Shown: piece by piece, positions 1 to 8,890 of the stretch
How the letters are laid out: each line of letters begins with the position of its first letter
Position numbering within the stretch: position 1 is the first letter of the stretch
From: Gammaproteobacteria bacterium
GTDB taxonomy: Bacteria; Pseudomonadota; Gammaproteobacteria; Pseudomonadales; PIVM01
Direction of reading: 5' to 3'
Length of the DNA stretch: 64,000 bases
NCBI GenBank assembly: GCA_003353945.1
Contig: PIVM01000008.1
Span: 1-64,000 of the forward strand
The notes under the pieces: generated by a model
The model's database searches: none
Seen by the model: only the letters and a program-made list of their open reading frames with translations
Told to the model about the DNA's origin: nothing
Made by a program: the position numbers and the translations under genes

Positions 1-89
1 GAAAGGATTCCGATTAAGACCATAACCGCAACCAACTCAACTAGAGTAAATCCCCTTGCTGCTGTTTTGCACTTATTCTTGTTAGCCAC
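1..89 (-). CDS. Type IV prepilin-like MSHA minor pilin, 5' part only
   Basis: The reverse strand reads from a GTG at 89 into MANKNKC..., followed by the prepilin cleavage motif RGFTLVELVAV and the start of the hydrophobic helix, still open at the window edge. The conserved Gly-Phe and the Glu at +5 are those recognised by PilD-type prepilin peptidase. It is the third prepilin gene in a row after mshG. By position it corresponds to mshC or another minor pilin, but the globular domain lies outside the window, so no symbol is given. An ATG a few bases upstream is in another frame and stops quickly, so GTG is the only sensible start. Confidence 0.8.
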   Translation of the reverse strand, partial: MANKNKCKTAARGFTLVELVAVMVLIGIL

Positions 90-117
90 GGCATATGGAT
101 TCTTGATTTGGAATTCG

Positions 118-138
118 AAAAACACGGGCTATCCCCGT
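118..138 (-). terminator. Rho-independent terminator or attenuator after the mshA-like pilin
   Basis: On the minus strand ACGGG-GATAG-CCCGT is followed by GTTTTT, a short GC-rich hairpin with a T run. It lies between the mshA-like gene (ends 211) and the next prepilin (starts 89). A second inverted repeat, GAGATAG/CTATCTC at 157-163 and 177-183, lies just upstream. The hairpin is only 5 bp, so it may terminate partially and let the major pilin be made in excess of the downstream minor pilins. Confidence 0.5.
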
Positions 139-210
139 CACTTCGTTTTCCTTACAGAGATAGCATGACCACCATACTATCTCCATGTCAGAATTAAAAT
201 ATGATTAGCC

Positions 211-717
211 TTAGCAACCCGTTACCGTCGGCACAGCCGTCGCTGGCGTACTGGCATTCGCAGCTTCCGTATAGAGAACGAAGCAATTGTCATCAACAAC
301 AGATGCATCACCATCAAGATCGTAACCGAGATAAATAAAATCCGTTGCAGTAAGATCTTCGTCATCCCAAGATAAGTCACTGTTCGCTGTATCGACTCCA
401 GATAGCAATTGCACCGACAATACGATTGTTTCTAAGTAACCAAAAGCAACTTGCGTCTCATCAGTCCCATCACCATCAATATCAATCTGCGGATTCGTTC
501 CTGCATCACCATCAACTGTCGCGACATTCTGTATCAATGCCTTGGCAAAGGCCTGCGCATTTGCCCCTTGAATAGCACCCGCAGCACCCTTGACGGTTGC
601 TGCCCTGGCATCACCCTGTAAATTAACAAACCGTGGTAATGCCGTTACTGCCAGAATCCCAAGCAACACAATCACTGCCACCAATTCTATTAATGTAAAA
701 CCTTGTTGTTGTCTCAT
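211..717 (-). CDS. mshA: MSHA major-pilin-like type IV prepilin (MshA)
   Basis: 168 aa. A six-residue leader ends in Gly before [14 protein letters not shown], the class IVa prepilin signal and transmembrane/assembly helix, followed by [14 protein letters not shown], typical of MshA. Two cysteines (C145 and the last residue C168) would close the C-terminal D-loop. Two acidic loops, DIDGDGTDE (79-87) and [11 protein letters not shown] (133-143), resemble calcium-binding DxDxDG loops. GAGGTG precedes the ATG. It lies second after mshG, the canonical mshA position, and is followed by a terminator-like hairpin. Product: the main subunit of a surface pilus used for attachment. Distinguishing MshA from a minor pilin rests on position and N-terminal similarity. 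Confidence 0.8.
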   Translation of the reverse strand: MRQQQGFTLIELVAVIVLLGILAVTALPRFVNLQGDARAATVKGAAGAIQGANAQAFAKALIQNVATVDGDAGTNPQIDIDGDGTDETQVAFGYLETIVLSVQLLSGVDTANSDLSWDDEDLTATDFIYLGYDLDGDASVVDDNCFVLYTEAANASTPATAVPTVTGC

Positions 718-753
718 TATTTTTCACCTCTACTTAAAAGTATGCATAAAAAT

Positions 754-1341
754 TTAGTTTCTGTTCGGATACCGCGATATCACATCTCCATTGGACAAGC
801 GATAGTCGATATAATGTGTCGCCACAGCATTTTCCGATTGATTGATAATTAATTCGTAACGGCAAAATATGTCGCCAGAAACGGCTTCGGCGCTTGCAAA
901 GTAACGGTTATCCGGTCGTTCGCTGGATACCGTTGTCGCTGGCGGCGAACTCTGTAACACATTGTCCCAGACCTCCAGGCACTCTTGATCACTGGTGCCA
1001 TTCACGCCGGACTCCAACGCGGAGCTTGCATTGGCAGGCCAACCGTTTTCGTTCATATAAATAATCTTTCCATCCATATTGATTTGCGTTTTGTTATTCG
1101 CATCTGTTGGCGCTGGTGCCTGATTTCCTTCCGCTTTCCATTGCGCATGCGCCATGGCAATCGCTGTTGCCAGTCCACCACTTACACCCTGCAGCGTAGA
1201 AATCTGCGCATCATCGGCAACTTCTAAAAAGCGCGGCAAGGCAACCGCCGACAACAAACCGATCAATACAATCACTGCAATCAATTCAATAAACGTAAAG
1301 CCACGTTGTGTTACATAATTTCCTTTATTTAACCTATGCAT
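754..1341 (-). CDS. mshB: MSHA prepilin, MshB-like
   Basis: 195 aa. A 14-residue leader ends in RG before FTFIELIAVIVLIG, a class IVa prepilin signal with Glu at +5, followed by VALPRFLEVADDAQIS as in MSHA pilins. The globular part has two cysteines (in QECLE and IFCRYE) that could form a disulfide. AAGGTG lies just before the ATG. It is the first gene after mshG, the place of mshB in known loci (mshF is absent here). A TATACT -10-like box (minus strand, 1369-1374) lies in the 133-nt gap upstream, with only a poor -35, so a separate pilin promoter is possible. The mshB label rests on order more than on diagnostic residues. Confidence 0.75.
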   Translation of the reverse strand: MHRLNKGNYVTQRGFTFIELIAVIVLIGLLSAVALPRFLEVADDAQISTLQGVSGGLATAIAMAHAQWKAEGNQAPAPTDANNKTQINMDGKIIYMNENGWPANASSALESGVNGTSDQECLEVWDNVLQSSPPATTVSSERPDNRYFASAEAVSGDIFCRYELIINQSENAVATHYIDYRLSNGDVISRYPNRN

Positions 1342-1474
1342 GTATCACCTTTGCAATAAGTGTCTTTAAGTATAGAACAGTTATTATTAATCAATACGCT
1401 ATAGCATGCGGTTGTTATATTAATTAAATTAATTGTGCGGCAACGCTAGATCATTTGGGAATTACCGTACTTCA

Positions 1475-2701
1475 TTATTGACCTTGCATCACATTCATCA
1501 TGTCCCACATTGGTAGGAATATTCCCAGGGCCAAAATCGCCACAATCCCCGAAATGCAAACTATCATGATCGGCTCTATCTTGGCGGCGAGGCCCTTTAG
1601 CTCATAATCGACCTCATCATCATAAAATGTCGCCACCTCTTCGAGCAGCTCATCAATCTGCCCGGTCTCCTCGCCAACGGCCACCATTTGCAAAACCAGG
1701 GGCGTAAACATGGCGCTGGCCGTCATAATGCGCAGCAAGCTTTCGCCATGCTCAACGCCATAACGCATATCCTTGATTTTTAAACCGAGGTATTCATTCC
1801 CTACGGCTCTGGAGCAAAGCTCAAGCGCCTGAATCAATGGCACACCGGACTTAAGCATCAGTGAAAACGTGCGAGCAAACCGAGCCAACATGGCTCGTTC
1901 CAGAATGGTGCCGATAACGGGCGCACGCAATTTATAATGGTCCCACTTAATCAAACCCTGCTCTGTGCTAATAAAATATCGGAAAGAAAATATGCTGGCT
2001 ATAATTAGAGCCAACAATAAAGGCCATTGATGCTGAAAAAAATCCGACGTGCCAATCAGTATTTTTGTGGGTAAAGGCAACTCTGAATTGAATTTACTGA
2101 ACATATCTGCAAAAACAGGAATCACAAATATATTTAAAATAACAATCGCTGCAGAAATCGCGATTAAAACAAAACTGGGATAACGCATGGCACTGCTGAT
2201 ACTGCGGATGGTTTCCTTTTCTCTGCCAAGATATTGGGCTAACTGATAAAACGCCAAATCCAGTCGCCCTGTGTTTTCACCCACATGCACGATATTGACA
2301 AACAAATCATTAAAAATATGGCTATGGCGGCGCAATGAAGTAGCCAGATTAACACCTGCATTCAGGCTTTTTTCAATATCGTAGAGCGCTTTTTGCAGCG
2401 TGGAATTTCTGGACGATTGAGCCAGGCCCCGCGCAGCCTTATTAACCACGACACCGGCACGCATCAAGCTGTGCATCTGGCGACACAACATGATGAGATC
2501 ATCAAGCGTGACCTTGGGTGCAAAATATTTTTCTTCTAACGCTTTAAGAGGATCGTCTTTTGCGAAAACCGCATCTATCGCCACCGGCACAATGCCATTA
2601 GCCGCCAGTTGATCGGCGACTCCTTCAGGACTGACTGCCTCTATATGGCCGTTAACACTTTGACCACTGGCGTCACGGCCTCTGTATTGAAATTGCGCCA
2701 T
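1475..2701 (-). CDS. mshG: MSHA inner-membrane platform protein MshG
   Basis: 408 aa, full length for the GspF/PilC family. The duplicated T2SF domain is visible: DLIMLCRQMHSLMRAGV in the first half and MLARFARTFSLMLKSGVPL in the second. Three hydrophobic segments (around 170-200, 225-245 and 375-400) are typical of the family. The platform protein connects the cytoplasmic ATPase MshE to pilin assembly in the inner membrane. It starts 5 nt downstream of the mshE stop, so the two are likely cotranslated, and is followed by the prepilin genes. Confidence 0.93.
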   Translation of the reverse strand: MAQFQYRGRDASGQSVNGHIEAVSPEGVADQLAANGIVPVAIDAVFAKDDPLKALEEKYFAPKVTLDDLIMLCRQMHSLMRAGVVVNKAARGLAQSSRNSTLQKALYDIEKSLNAGVNLATSLRRHSHIFNDLFVNIVHVGENTGRLDLAFYQLAQYLGREKETIRSISSAMRYPSFVLIAISAAIVILNIFVIPVFADMFSKFNSELPLPTKILIGTSDFFQHQWPLLLALIIASIFSFRYFISTEQGLIKWDHYKLRAPVIGTILERAMLARFARTFSLMLKSGVPLIQALELCSRAVGNEYLGLKIKDMRYGVEHGESLLRIMTASAMFTPLVLQMVAVGEETGQIDELLEEVATFYDDEVDYELKGLAAKIEPIMIVCISGIVAILALGIFLPMWDMMNVMQGQ

Positions 2702-2706
2702 TAGAG

Positions 2707-4458
2707 TTAACCCAGCTGTTCCTGTTCAGCAATCACATGCTGCAGTGTTTGTTCTTCGCCGGATTCCGCGCCCTGCTCTGCCACTCGCAACACTTCCTCT
2801 AGCGAGGTCACACCTTTCATTGCGTACTCCAATGCACAGATCGCCAGTGGTCGGAAACCCGATTGCTCCGCTGCAGCGCGAGTAAACTCTGCTGTATCTT
2901 CACGTCGCAACGCATCAGCCAATTTATAGTCCATAACCAACAACTCAAAAACACCGACACGCCCCCGATACCCAGTATTGTTACAGTGTGAACAACCACG
3001 CCCGTATTTGAAATGGACATTATCTGCTGCCTGCCCGAGAGATGATTTCAACCATGCCTTGTCCTGAGCTTCCAGCGTGTAATCCGTTGAGCAACTCTGG
3101 CATATGCGCCGCACCAAACGTTGCGCCACTACAGCTCGCAAGGCGCTAGCGACTAAGTACCCTTCCAATCCAACATCAATCATGCGCATGGCCGAACTGA
3201 TCGCATCGTTCGTATGCAGAGTTGATAACACCAGGTGGCCTGTCATCGCAGCACGCAAGGCAATTTCTGCAGTTTCCTGATCACGTATCTCTCCAACCAG
3301 CAAAATATCCGGATCCTGACGCAAGCAGGAGCGCAGAACTTTGGCGAAATCCAGACCGATCTTTTCATGGACCTGTACCTGGCTGATACGTGGCAGCCTG
3401 TATTCAACCGGATCTTCTACCGTAATAATTTTTTTCTGCGGCTTATTAAGCTCCTTGAGTGCACCGTAGAGCGTGGTCGTTTTACCGCTGCCTGTCGGGC
3501 CGGTCACTAGAACGAGACCGTGTGGTACGTGAATTTGCTGGCGAAATCGCCCTATGATTTCCGGCGGCATACCAACGCGCGTTAGGTCGACAACGCCATC
3601 AGTTTGATCCAATAAGCGCATCACGACGGATTCACCATACTGGGTAGGCAGCGTGGAAATTCGCACATCAATACTATGCCCTTTAATCTTGATACTAAAA
3701 CGTCCGTCCTGCGGCAATCGTTTTTCCGATATATCCAGACCTGACATCAGTTTCAAGCGAAGCACCAAGGCTGGTGCAATACGCTTTTCATTCATAACGT
3801 GTTCTTGCAAAACACCGTCTACCCGCTGCCTGATACGCAACACAGACTCATCGGGTTCAATATGAATATCGGATGTCTTAACCTGCACTGCATCTTCAAA
3901 AACGGTCTGCAATAACTTGACGACTGGCGCATCTTCGGCAGCTTCTGTTTCGATCGCCTCGATATCGAAGCTCTCATCTGCCAATTCGTCGCCCAACTCT
4001 TCGGCGATCTGCTCAATTTCATCGGTACGCCGGTAGATAACATCCAACGCATCCAGTAGTTCGGATTCGCGCACCACCGCCACTTTAATCGGGGATTTAA
4101 GCACACGCCCAATTTCATCATAGGCAAAAATATCAAGGGGGTCAGCCATGCCAATCAACAATTCGTGACCTTCTTCCGACAAAACAATGGCACGAAAACG
4201 ACGAGCAAGTGTTTCAGGTATTCGCAAACACAATTGAGCATTGAACTGAAAGTTACGCAACTGCACAAATGGCACATTGAGCTGTTCAGAGAGCAATTGC
4301 AGCAATTGGTCCTCTTCAACCAACCCCATCTCTATTAACGCACGGCCCAGTCGCTGACCCGTTTTTTTCTGCTGGTCGAGCGCCTGCATCAGTTGCGGCT
4401 CATCAATGATACCGTTTTGAATCAGCAGGTCACCAATACGAATCTTTTTCGGCTGCAT
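2707..4458 (-). CDS. mshE: MSHA pilus extension ATPase MshE
   Basis: 583 aa, GspE/PilB family. The N-terminus carries two MshEN-type repeats (RIGDLLIQNG from residue 7 and RLGRALIEMG from 36), the motif that binds cyclic di-GMP in Vibrio MshE. The C-terminal motor has Walker A GPTGSGKTTT (320-329), an Asp box, Walker B ILLVGEIRD (385-393) and a zinc-binding tetracysteine (C453, C456, C489, C492). It powers pilus extension at the inner membrane. The start is 2 nt after the mshN stop. A short acidic tail after the motor domain is not a usual core element. Confidence 0.95.
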   Translation of the reverse strand: MQPKKIRIGDLLIQNGIIDEPQLMQALDQQKKTGQRLGRALIEMGLVEEDQLLQLLSEQLNVPFVQLRNFQFNAQLCLRIPETLARRFRAIVLSEEGHELLIGMADPLDIFAYDEIGRVLKSPIKVAVVRESELLDALDVIYRRTDEIEQIAEELGDELADESFDIEAIETEAAEDAPVVKLLQTVFEDAVQVKTSDIHIEPDESVLRIRQRVDGVLQEHVMNEKRIAPALVLRLKLMSGLDISEKRLPQDGRFSIKIKGHSIDVRISTLPTQYGESVVMRLLDQTDGVVDLTRVGMPPEIIGRFRQQIHVPHGLVLVTGPTGSGKTTTLYGALKELNKPQKKIITVEDPVEYRLPRISQVQVHEKIGLDFAKVLRSCLRQDPDILLVGEIRDQETAEIALRAAMTGHLVLSTLHTNDAISSAMRMIDVGLEGYLVASALRAVVAQRLVRRICQSCSTDYTLEAQDKAWLKSSLGQAADNVHFKYGRGCSHCNNTGYRGRVGVFELLVMDYKLADALRREDTAEFTRAAAEQSGFRPLAICALEYAMKGVTSLEEVLRVAEQGAESGEEQTLQHVIAEQEQLG

Positions 4459-4460
4459 GC

Positions 4461-5903
4461 TTAGGGATCTTCCATTGTAGATTCTGTGGATGACGCCTGA
4501 CTGGCCTGCAGCTCGGTTTCTTTAATCGATCGCATGCTTTCCAAAACTCTCAGGCGCTGTTGCACGTACTGCTGCACTGTCGTGCTTTCCAACGGCAGAT
4601 TAGTGGCTCTTACATAGGCCGCTTTCGCTGAAGAATACTGCTGAAGTGCTTCCAGCGACACGGCAAGGCCAACCCACCAGGCGGCATTATTGGCCTTATG
4701 TCGGACCAGGCGACCGTAATACTGCGCTGCCTGATTGTGTTGTCCCAGGCGCTGTTGCACAGCTGCCATCAATTCAACATGCTCACTGTCAGCTTGTAGA
4801 TTGACCTGTATTTGCTCCAATACCCTTAAAGCGGATTGAAGCTCACCTTCGGCCATCAGGGAACGGCTCTGCAGTTTTAGCAAACGCCGTTCATTGGGAT
4901 ATCGATCAAGCGCCTTCTGCAACAGGGTATCTGCCTGCACGTAACGTTGCTGGCCCAGTAATAAGGTAATTAATGCGATCTGGCTTTCCCTTGCATCAGG
5001 ATAGCCGTCCAGCAACCGACTCAGTGTTTTCTCCGCTCCATTGTAGTCACCAATACGCATGGACTGACGCGCTTCGATACTGGCCTTTTTATCCAATTGT
5101 TCCGGTGTCAGAGGCAGCGGTTTTTTAACCGTATCAACCGGAACTTTACGGGGTAGATTTTCTGGTGCATTGATTTTCTCTTCGGACTTGGCACTTCTCG
5201 AATTATCCTTTGGTAAGTTGCTTAACTTACCCGAAGAAACATCACTAGCTGCAAGCTTACGTGTATTTTCTGTAGTCATATCGTGGGCTATATTTTTGTC
5301 CCTTTGTTTAACGATCAAGCGCAGACGCTGCAGTGTTTCAGTTTTGCTGCTTTGTGATTGCAACTGCAGAGGACCTTTACCCAAAAGTGTCAGGATGGCC
5401 TGACCGGCATTTCGTTGCGTATTCACCGCTTCGATCCAGTCCGGCAATGCATAGGTGTTGTTCGGTAAAACCGCATCGTCAAACCGCAACAATAACTGTG
5501 CGGAATTGTCCTGTTCAATTCGGTAATTAAGCTCGCGCGCACTGATCGTTATTTGATACTCATCGCCCACAACCGTAGCTTCAACGTCCAATTGCTCTGA
5601 CGATGTGAGAGGCATTTTTTTTTGCTGACTGGACGGGCTTCCCGCTGACAACGGCGTAACAACCGCTGGCCCATGCTGCTCGGCATGCTCTATTACTTTT
5701 TCACCCGTCGCCCTCTGCCCACTCCACCAATAGAGCAGTACAGCAAATACGACAAGCATGCTAACTGATAACAGAATGAGACGCTGATAGGGCGGCTTAT
5801 CGCTGCCTGTTGGCCCAACCGGCACAACATCCAACTGCGGTTTCGCTTCACCCTTACGTTGGCGCTGCTCAAGATCATTGAGCATATCATTCACCAGGCT
5901 CAT
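4461..5903 (-). CDS. mshN: MSHA biogenesis TPR protein MshN
   Basis: 480 aa. The protein begins MSLVNDMLNDLEQR, typical of MshN, then has one transmembrane segment (residues 41-60) and a linker/AMIN-like beta segment. The C-terminal third has tetratricopeptide-like helices (SIEARQSMRIGDYNGAEKTL, then LLGQQRYVQADTLLQKAL and further repeats). It is a bitopic protein whose periplasmic TPR region probably scaffolds the secretin and inner-membrane parts. It overlaps the mshM stop by 4 nt, indicating translational coupling. Confidence 0.88.
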   Translation of the reverse strand: MSLVNDMLNDLEQRQRKGEAKPQLDVVPVGPTGSDKPPYQRLILLSVSMLVVFAVLLYWWSGQRATGEKVIEHAEQHGPAVVTPLSAGSPSSQQKKMPLTSSEQLDVEATVVGDEYQITISARELNYRIEQDNSAQLLLRFDDAVLPNNTYALPDWIEAVNTQRNAGQAILTLLGKGPLQLQSQSSKTETLQRLRLIVKQRDKNIAHDMTTENTRKLAASDVSSGKLSNLPKDNSRSAKSEEKINAPENLPRKVPVDTVKKPLPLTPEQLDKKASIEARQSMRIGDYNGAEKTLSRLLDGYPDARESQIALITLLLGQQRYVQADTLLQKALDRYPNERRLLKLQSRSLMAEGELQSALRVLEQIQVNLQADSEHVELMAAVQQRLGQHNQAAQYYGRLVRHKANNAAWWVGLAVSLEALQQYSSAKAAYVRATNLPLESTTVQQYVQQRLRVLESMRSIKETELQASQASSTESTMEDP

Positions 5904-6820
5904 TGCAGCACCTTGGTCAGCATCTCCAATTGCGTGATCAATAACAGACTTGCTGTGGTGCTAAAAAGGCTTGTTTTTCTCAGGGTAGTAAGCAGAGTTG
6001 GCATGCTTATACCCTCGGTATCCAACACAGCAGCCTTAACATGCTGACGACACACCCGCTTTTCTCCTTTCCCATACGCCGACATCAAAGACTTATGCGC
6101 TAGAATATTTAGCAGCCGTGGAACACCACCGGTACTGTGATAAAGCAATTTCAGCGCTTTATCATCGAACAATTGTGTTCCATTAAATCCGGCCGTGCGC
6201 AGACGATGCTGCAGATAGCTACTGCTTTCCTGTTGATCTAATGGTTGCAATCGATAGGAGAAAGTAATGCGTTGAAGTAGCTGGCGCATATTATCTCGTG
6301 AGAGCATGACATCCAGTTCGGGTTGTCCGAACAGAACCACTTGCAGCAGTTTTGACCGTTCTGTTTCCAGGTTTGTGATCAAACGCAGGGCTTCGAGCGT
6401 CTCCGTCGGCATTGCCTGCGCTTCGTCAATCACCAGTACCACGCGCTTTTCTTCGGCGGCATAGCTTAGCAACTTATCTGTCAATCGCTGCATCAGTAAA
6501 TGCTGGCCGCACCTGGAACCGTATTTAACCGACAACTCATCGGCAATCGCGAAACGTAAATCGTCCGGCGTTAAATAGGGGTTCGGAATATAGGCTGTGA
6601 CAAATTCCTGAGCTTCATCCAATGCATTGAGCAACTTGCGACACAACATGGTTTTACCTGTGCCAACCTCACCTACAACCTTGATAAATCCTTCAGCGTT
6701 TGGCAAAGTCACATTCAACAGGTTTAGCGCTTCCTGATGCACACGCGCATTTAAATAAAACTGAGTGTTTGGCGTCAGGCTAAAGGGTAACTCATGCAAT
6801 CCAAAATGCGTTTCGTACAT
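5900..6820 (-). CDS. mshM: MSHA biogenesis AAA ATPase MshM
   Basis: 306 aa, ExeA/GspA-type AAA ATPase. It opens MYETHFGLHELPFSLTPN, has Walker A GEVGTGKT (50-57) and Walker B VVLVIDEAQ (127-135), and the sensor-type segment GVPRLLNILAHKSLM. Relatives help place or assemble the outer-membrane secretin through peptidoglycan. The C-terminus stops soon after the ATPase domain in a hydrophobic stretch, as expected for MshM. It starts 3 nt after the mshL stop and overlaps mshN. Confidence 0.9.
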   Translation of the reverse strand: MYETHFGLHELPFSLTPNTQFYLNARVHQEALNLLNVTLPNAEGFIKVVGEVGTGKTMLCRKLLNALDEAQEFVTAYIPNPYLTPDDLRFAIADELSVKYGSRCGQHLLMQRLTDKLLSYAAEEKRVVLVIDEAQAMPTETLEALRLITNLETERSKLLQVVLFGQPELDVMLSRDNMRQLLQRITFSYRLQPLDQQESSSYLQHRLRTAGFNGTQLFDDKALKLLYHSTGGVPRLLNILAHKSLMSAYGKGEKRVCRQHVKAAVLDTEGISMPTLLTTLRKTSLFSTTASLLLITQLEMLTKVLQ

Positions 6821-6823
6821 AAG

Positions 6824-8518
6824 CTAGAACCGCCTATCGTCACGTTCAGGCAATTGTCCGCGAAGATTCCTAAAACTATCCGCACTTTGCTCGATTTGCT
6901 GATTCCAATTACCTGCCTTCATCACCACCGGTTTAAGCAATATCACCAACTCGCTTTTCACACTTTCCTGCCGCTTTTGCTTGAACAAACCGCCCAGCAC
7001 CGGCACTTTACTTAGAAAAGGCGTCCCGGCATCGACATCACGACTGATATTCTGCATCAAGCCACCAATCACGATCACCTGGCCGTTTCTGGCAAATACA
7101 ATACTGTCGGCTTCACGAATCGTACTGAGCGCCAATGGCAGTTGCATAGTCGAACCGAAAAGCTTTACTTCTTTTTGTTGGTCTTTCACCTCACTGACAC
7201 TGGGATGAATATGCAAAATCACTTCGTCATCTTCACTGATCTGCGGCGTGACATCCAGTGAAATACCGGAGAAAAACGGGGTAAGCTCAACCGATGGCGT
7301 ACTGACAGTACCGACACTGCTGCTGGTTGTGGTATTGGTCACTTCAGTCACAAAAAATTCATCGGTGCCGACTTTTATGACGGCTTTTTGATTGTTCACT
7401 GTGGATATCCGCGGACTCGATAACACCTGCACCACACCTTGCGTCTCCAATAATTCCACTATTGCCGTAAAATCATTAAGACTTGCATCCAGGCTGAATA
7501 TGCCGCCAATCTCATCAACATTACTCAGTGGTGTATTCGTGGTCGACAGCAACACGGATTTACCACTGCTGGGATTCCCCAGTGCAGTCCAGTTAATGCC
7601 AGCCTGAAACCCGTCTTTCAGCTCCACTTCCATAATCTTGGCTTCAATAATCACCTGCCGACGCAATATCATCTCAGCCTTTTGCATATATTCGCGCACA
7701 CTTTCAATTTCATCCGGCATCGCTCGCACCACCACAATACCGGCCTGTGGCGTGATCACAATACGCTGCCCCTCTTCATTACTGACGAGTATTTCCAGCG
7801 TCGACTGCAACTCCTGCCAGAAATCTGAACGGCCTTCAGTTCGAATCATGGTGCCAGCTGTACCACCCTCACTGGTCCCGCCACTGCCATCGTTTTCATT
7901 ACTGCTGTTATTACTATCATTGGAGCTGGATGAACCACTACTGCCGGCATCCGTTACTCGTCCAGCGCTCACCTGCGTTTCGGAGATGCCTGCCCTTTGC
8001 ACATTGAGATAATCGATTTTAAATACTTCGGTACGCAAACCGCTGGGCAATACCTCATACATATTCCCTTTTTTTCGGTAGGCATAACCGTATACGCTAC
8101 GTACCACGGACATGACTTCATCAAGCGTCACACCGCGCAGATTCAAACTGATTTCACCGCTGAGCGCAGGATGCACCACCATGTTATACGCTGTGTCTTT
8201 TACCAGGCTCATAAAAAATTCTTTGGCAGGGGCATTATCAACGGAAATATCAAACTGCTCTTCCATTATTTCAGTGCGGGCACCACCGTATTGCAAGGGC
8301 GGTAGTAATGCCTGACTTACTTCAACGGGCGGAAAGCCCGGTTTGTCAACGCCTCCTTTTGATTCCTGTGCCGCATTCGTTGTCAGGCTTTTATCGACCG
8401 TTTGCTGAATCTCATTGATGCTGGAAACATCACGCACGGGACCTGTTGATTGACAGGCTGTCAATGCCAAAAACAAAACGACTGTCAGGGTGCGAATAAT
8501 GAATGCGTTTTTTTGCAT
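6824..8518 (-). CDS. mshL: MSHA outer-membrane secretin MshL (lipoprotein)
   Basis: 564 aa. The signal peptide ends in lipobox LTAC with Cys22, so the protein is probably lipidated. An STN/N0-like domain (about 85-160) is followed by a low-complexity Ser/Asn/Gly linker (191-222). The C-terminal half is the secretin domain: QVIIEAKIMEVEL, VQVLSSPRISTVNNQKA and VIVIGGLM, with the final barrel motif around PVLGGLF. It forms the gated channel through which the pilus leaves. It lies 3 nt after mshK. Confidence 0.94.
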   Translation of the reverse strand: MQKNAFIIRTLTVVLFLALTACQSTGPVRDVSSINEIQQTVDKSLTTNAAQESKGGVDKPGFPPVEVSQALLPPLQYGGARTEIMEEQFDISVDNAPAKEFFMSLVKDTAYNMVVHPALSGEISLNLRGVTLDEVMSVVRSVYGYAYRKKGNMYEVLPSGLRTEVFKIDYLNVQRAGISETQVSAGRVTDAGSSGSSSSNDSNNSSNENDGSGGTSEGGTAGTMIRTEGRSDFWQELQSTLEILVSNEEGQRIVITPQAGIVVVRAMPDEIESVREYMQKAEMILRRQVIIEAKIMEVELKDGFQAGINWTALGNPSSGKSVLLSTTNTPLSNVDEIGGIFSLDASLNDFTAIVELLETQGVVQVLSSPRISTVNNQKAVIKVGTDEFFVTEVTNTTTSSSVGTVSTPSVELTPFFSGISLDVTPQISEDDEVILHIHPSVSEVKDQQKEVKLFGSTMQLPLALSTIREADSIVFARNGQVIVIGGLMQNISRDVDAGTPFLSKVPVLGGLFKQKRQESVKSELVILLKPVVMKAGNWNQQIEQSADSFRNLRGQLPERDDRRF

Positions 8519-8521
8519 CGT

Positions 8522-8887
8522 CTAATGTCCACGTTGCTGTTTAAGGCTACGATCAAGTTTGAAGCTACTGTCAAGTTTGAAACCACTGTCAAACAGCTCC
8601 AAAACTGTGCGTTGTAACCCCTTCCGCAGGGTTACTTTGTTATGCTCTATACTGATCAGCTCTGCATTGCCGACACGATCACCTTCCTGATAGCTTTGAC
8701 CGTTAATGATTGCAAGCTTTCGCCTTTCACCGATCAATACGGATTCCAACCGCCATTTTTTCTTTGCCGCTTCTTTGGGCGCTGTGTAGCCGCTTGGCTG
8801 AGTCGGATCATTATAGGACCAGCCGCTCAGCTGCCAGCAGGCAGCCAACAACCCGACAAAAAGCGTTATCAAAGCTGTTCTGCTCAT
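8522..8887 (-). CDS. mshK: MSHA biogenesis protein MshK
   Basis: 121 aa. An N-terminal signal/membrane segment (LITLFVGLLAACWQLSGW) precedes a PilP/MshK-like core: DPTQPSG, then RLESVLIGERRKLAIINGQSYQEGD and VTLRKGLQRTVLEL. The DPTxP and IINGxxxxxGD elements characterise MshK, which is thought to link the inner-membrane alignment complex to the secretin MshL encoded directly downstream. The tail contains a short duplication (DSGFKLDSSFKLDRSLK). Confidence 0.85.
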   Translation of the reverse strand: MSRTALITLFVGLLAACWQLSGWSYNDPTQPSGYTAPKEAAKKKWRLESVLIGERRKLAIINGQSYQEGDRVGNAELISIEHNKVTLRKGLQRTVLELFDSGFKLDSSFKLDRSLKQQRGH

Positions 8888-8890
8888 ACT

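Noticed and set aside
1360..1400. Separate sigma-70 promoter for the prepilin genes
   Set aside because: Only the -10-like TATACT is convincing; the -35 candidates have poor sequence or 14-bp spacing.
7392..8315. Several plus-strand open frames opposite mshL
   Set aside because: They are antisense shadows of a clearly conserved secretin gene, with no ribosome sites or domains.
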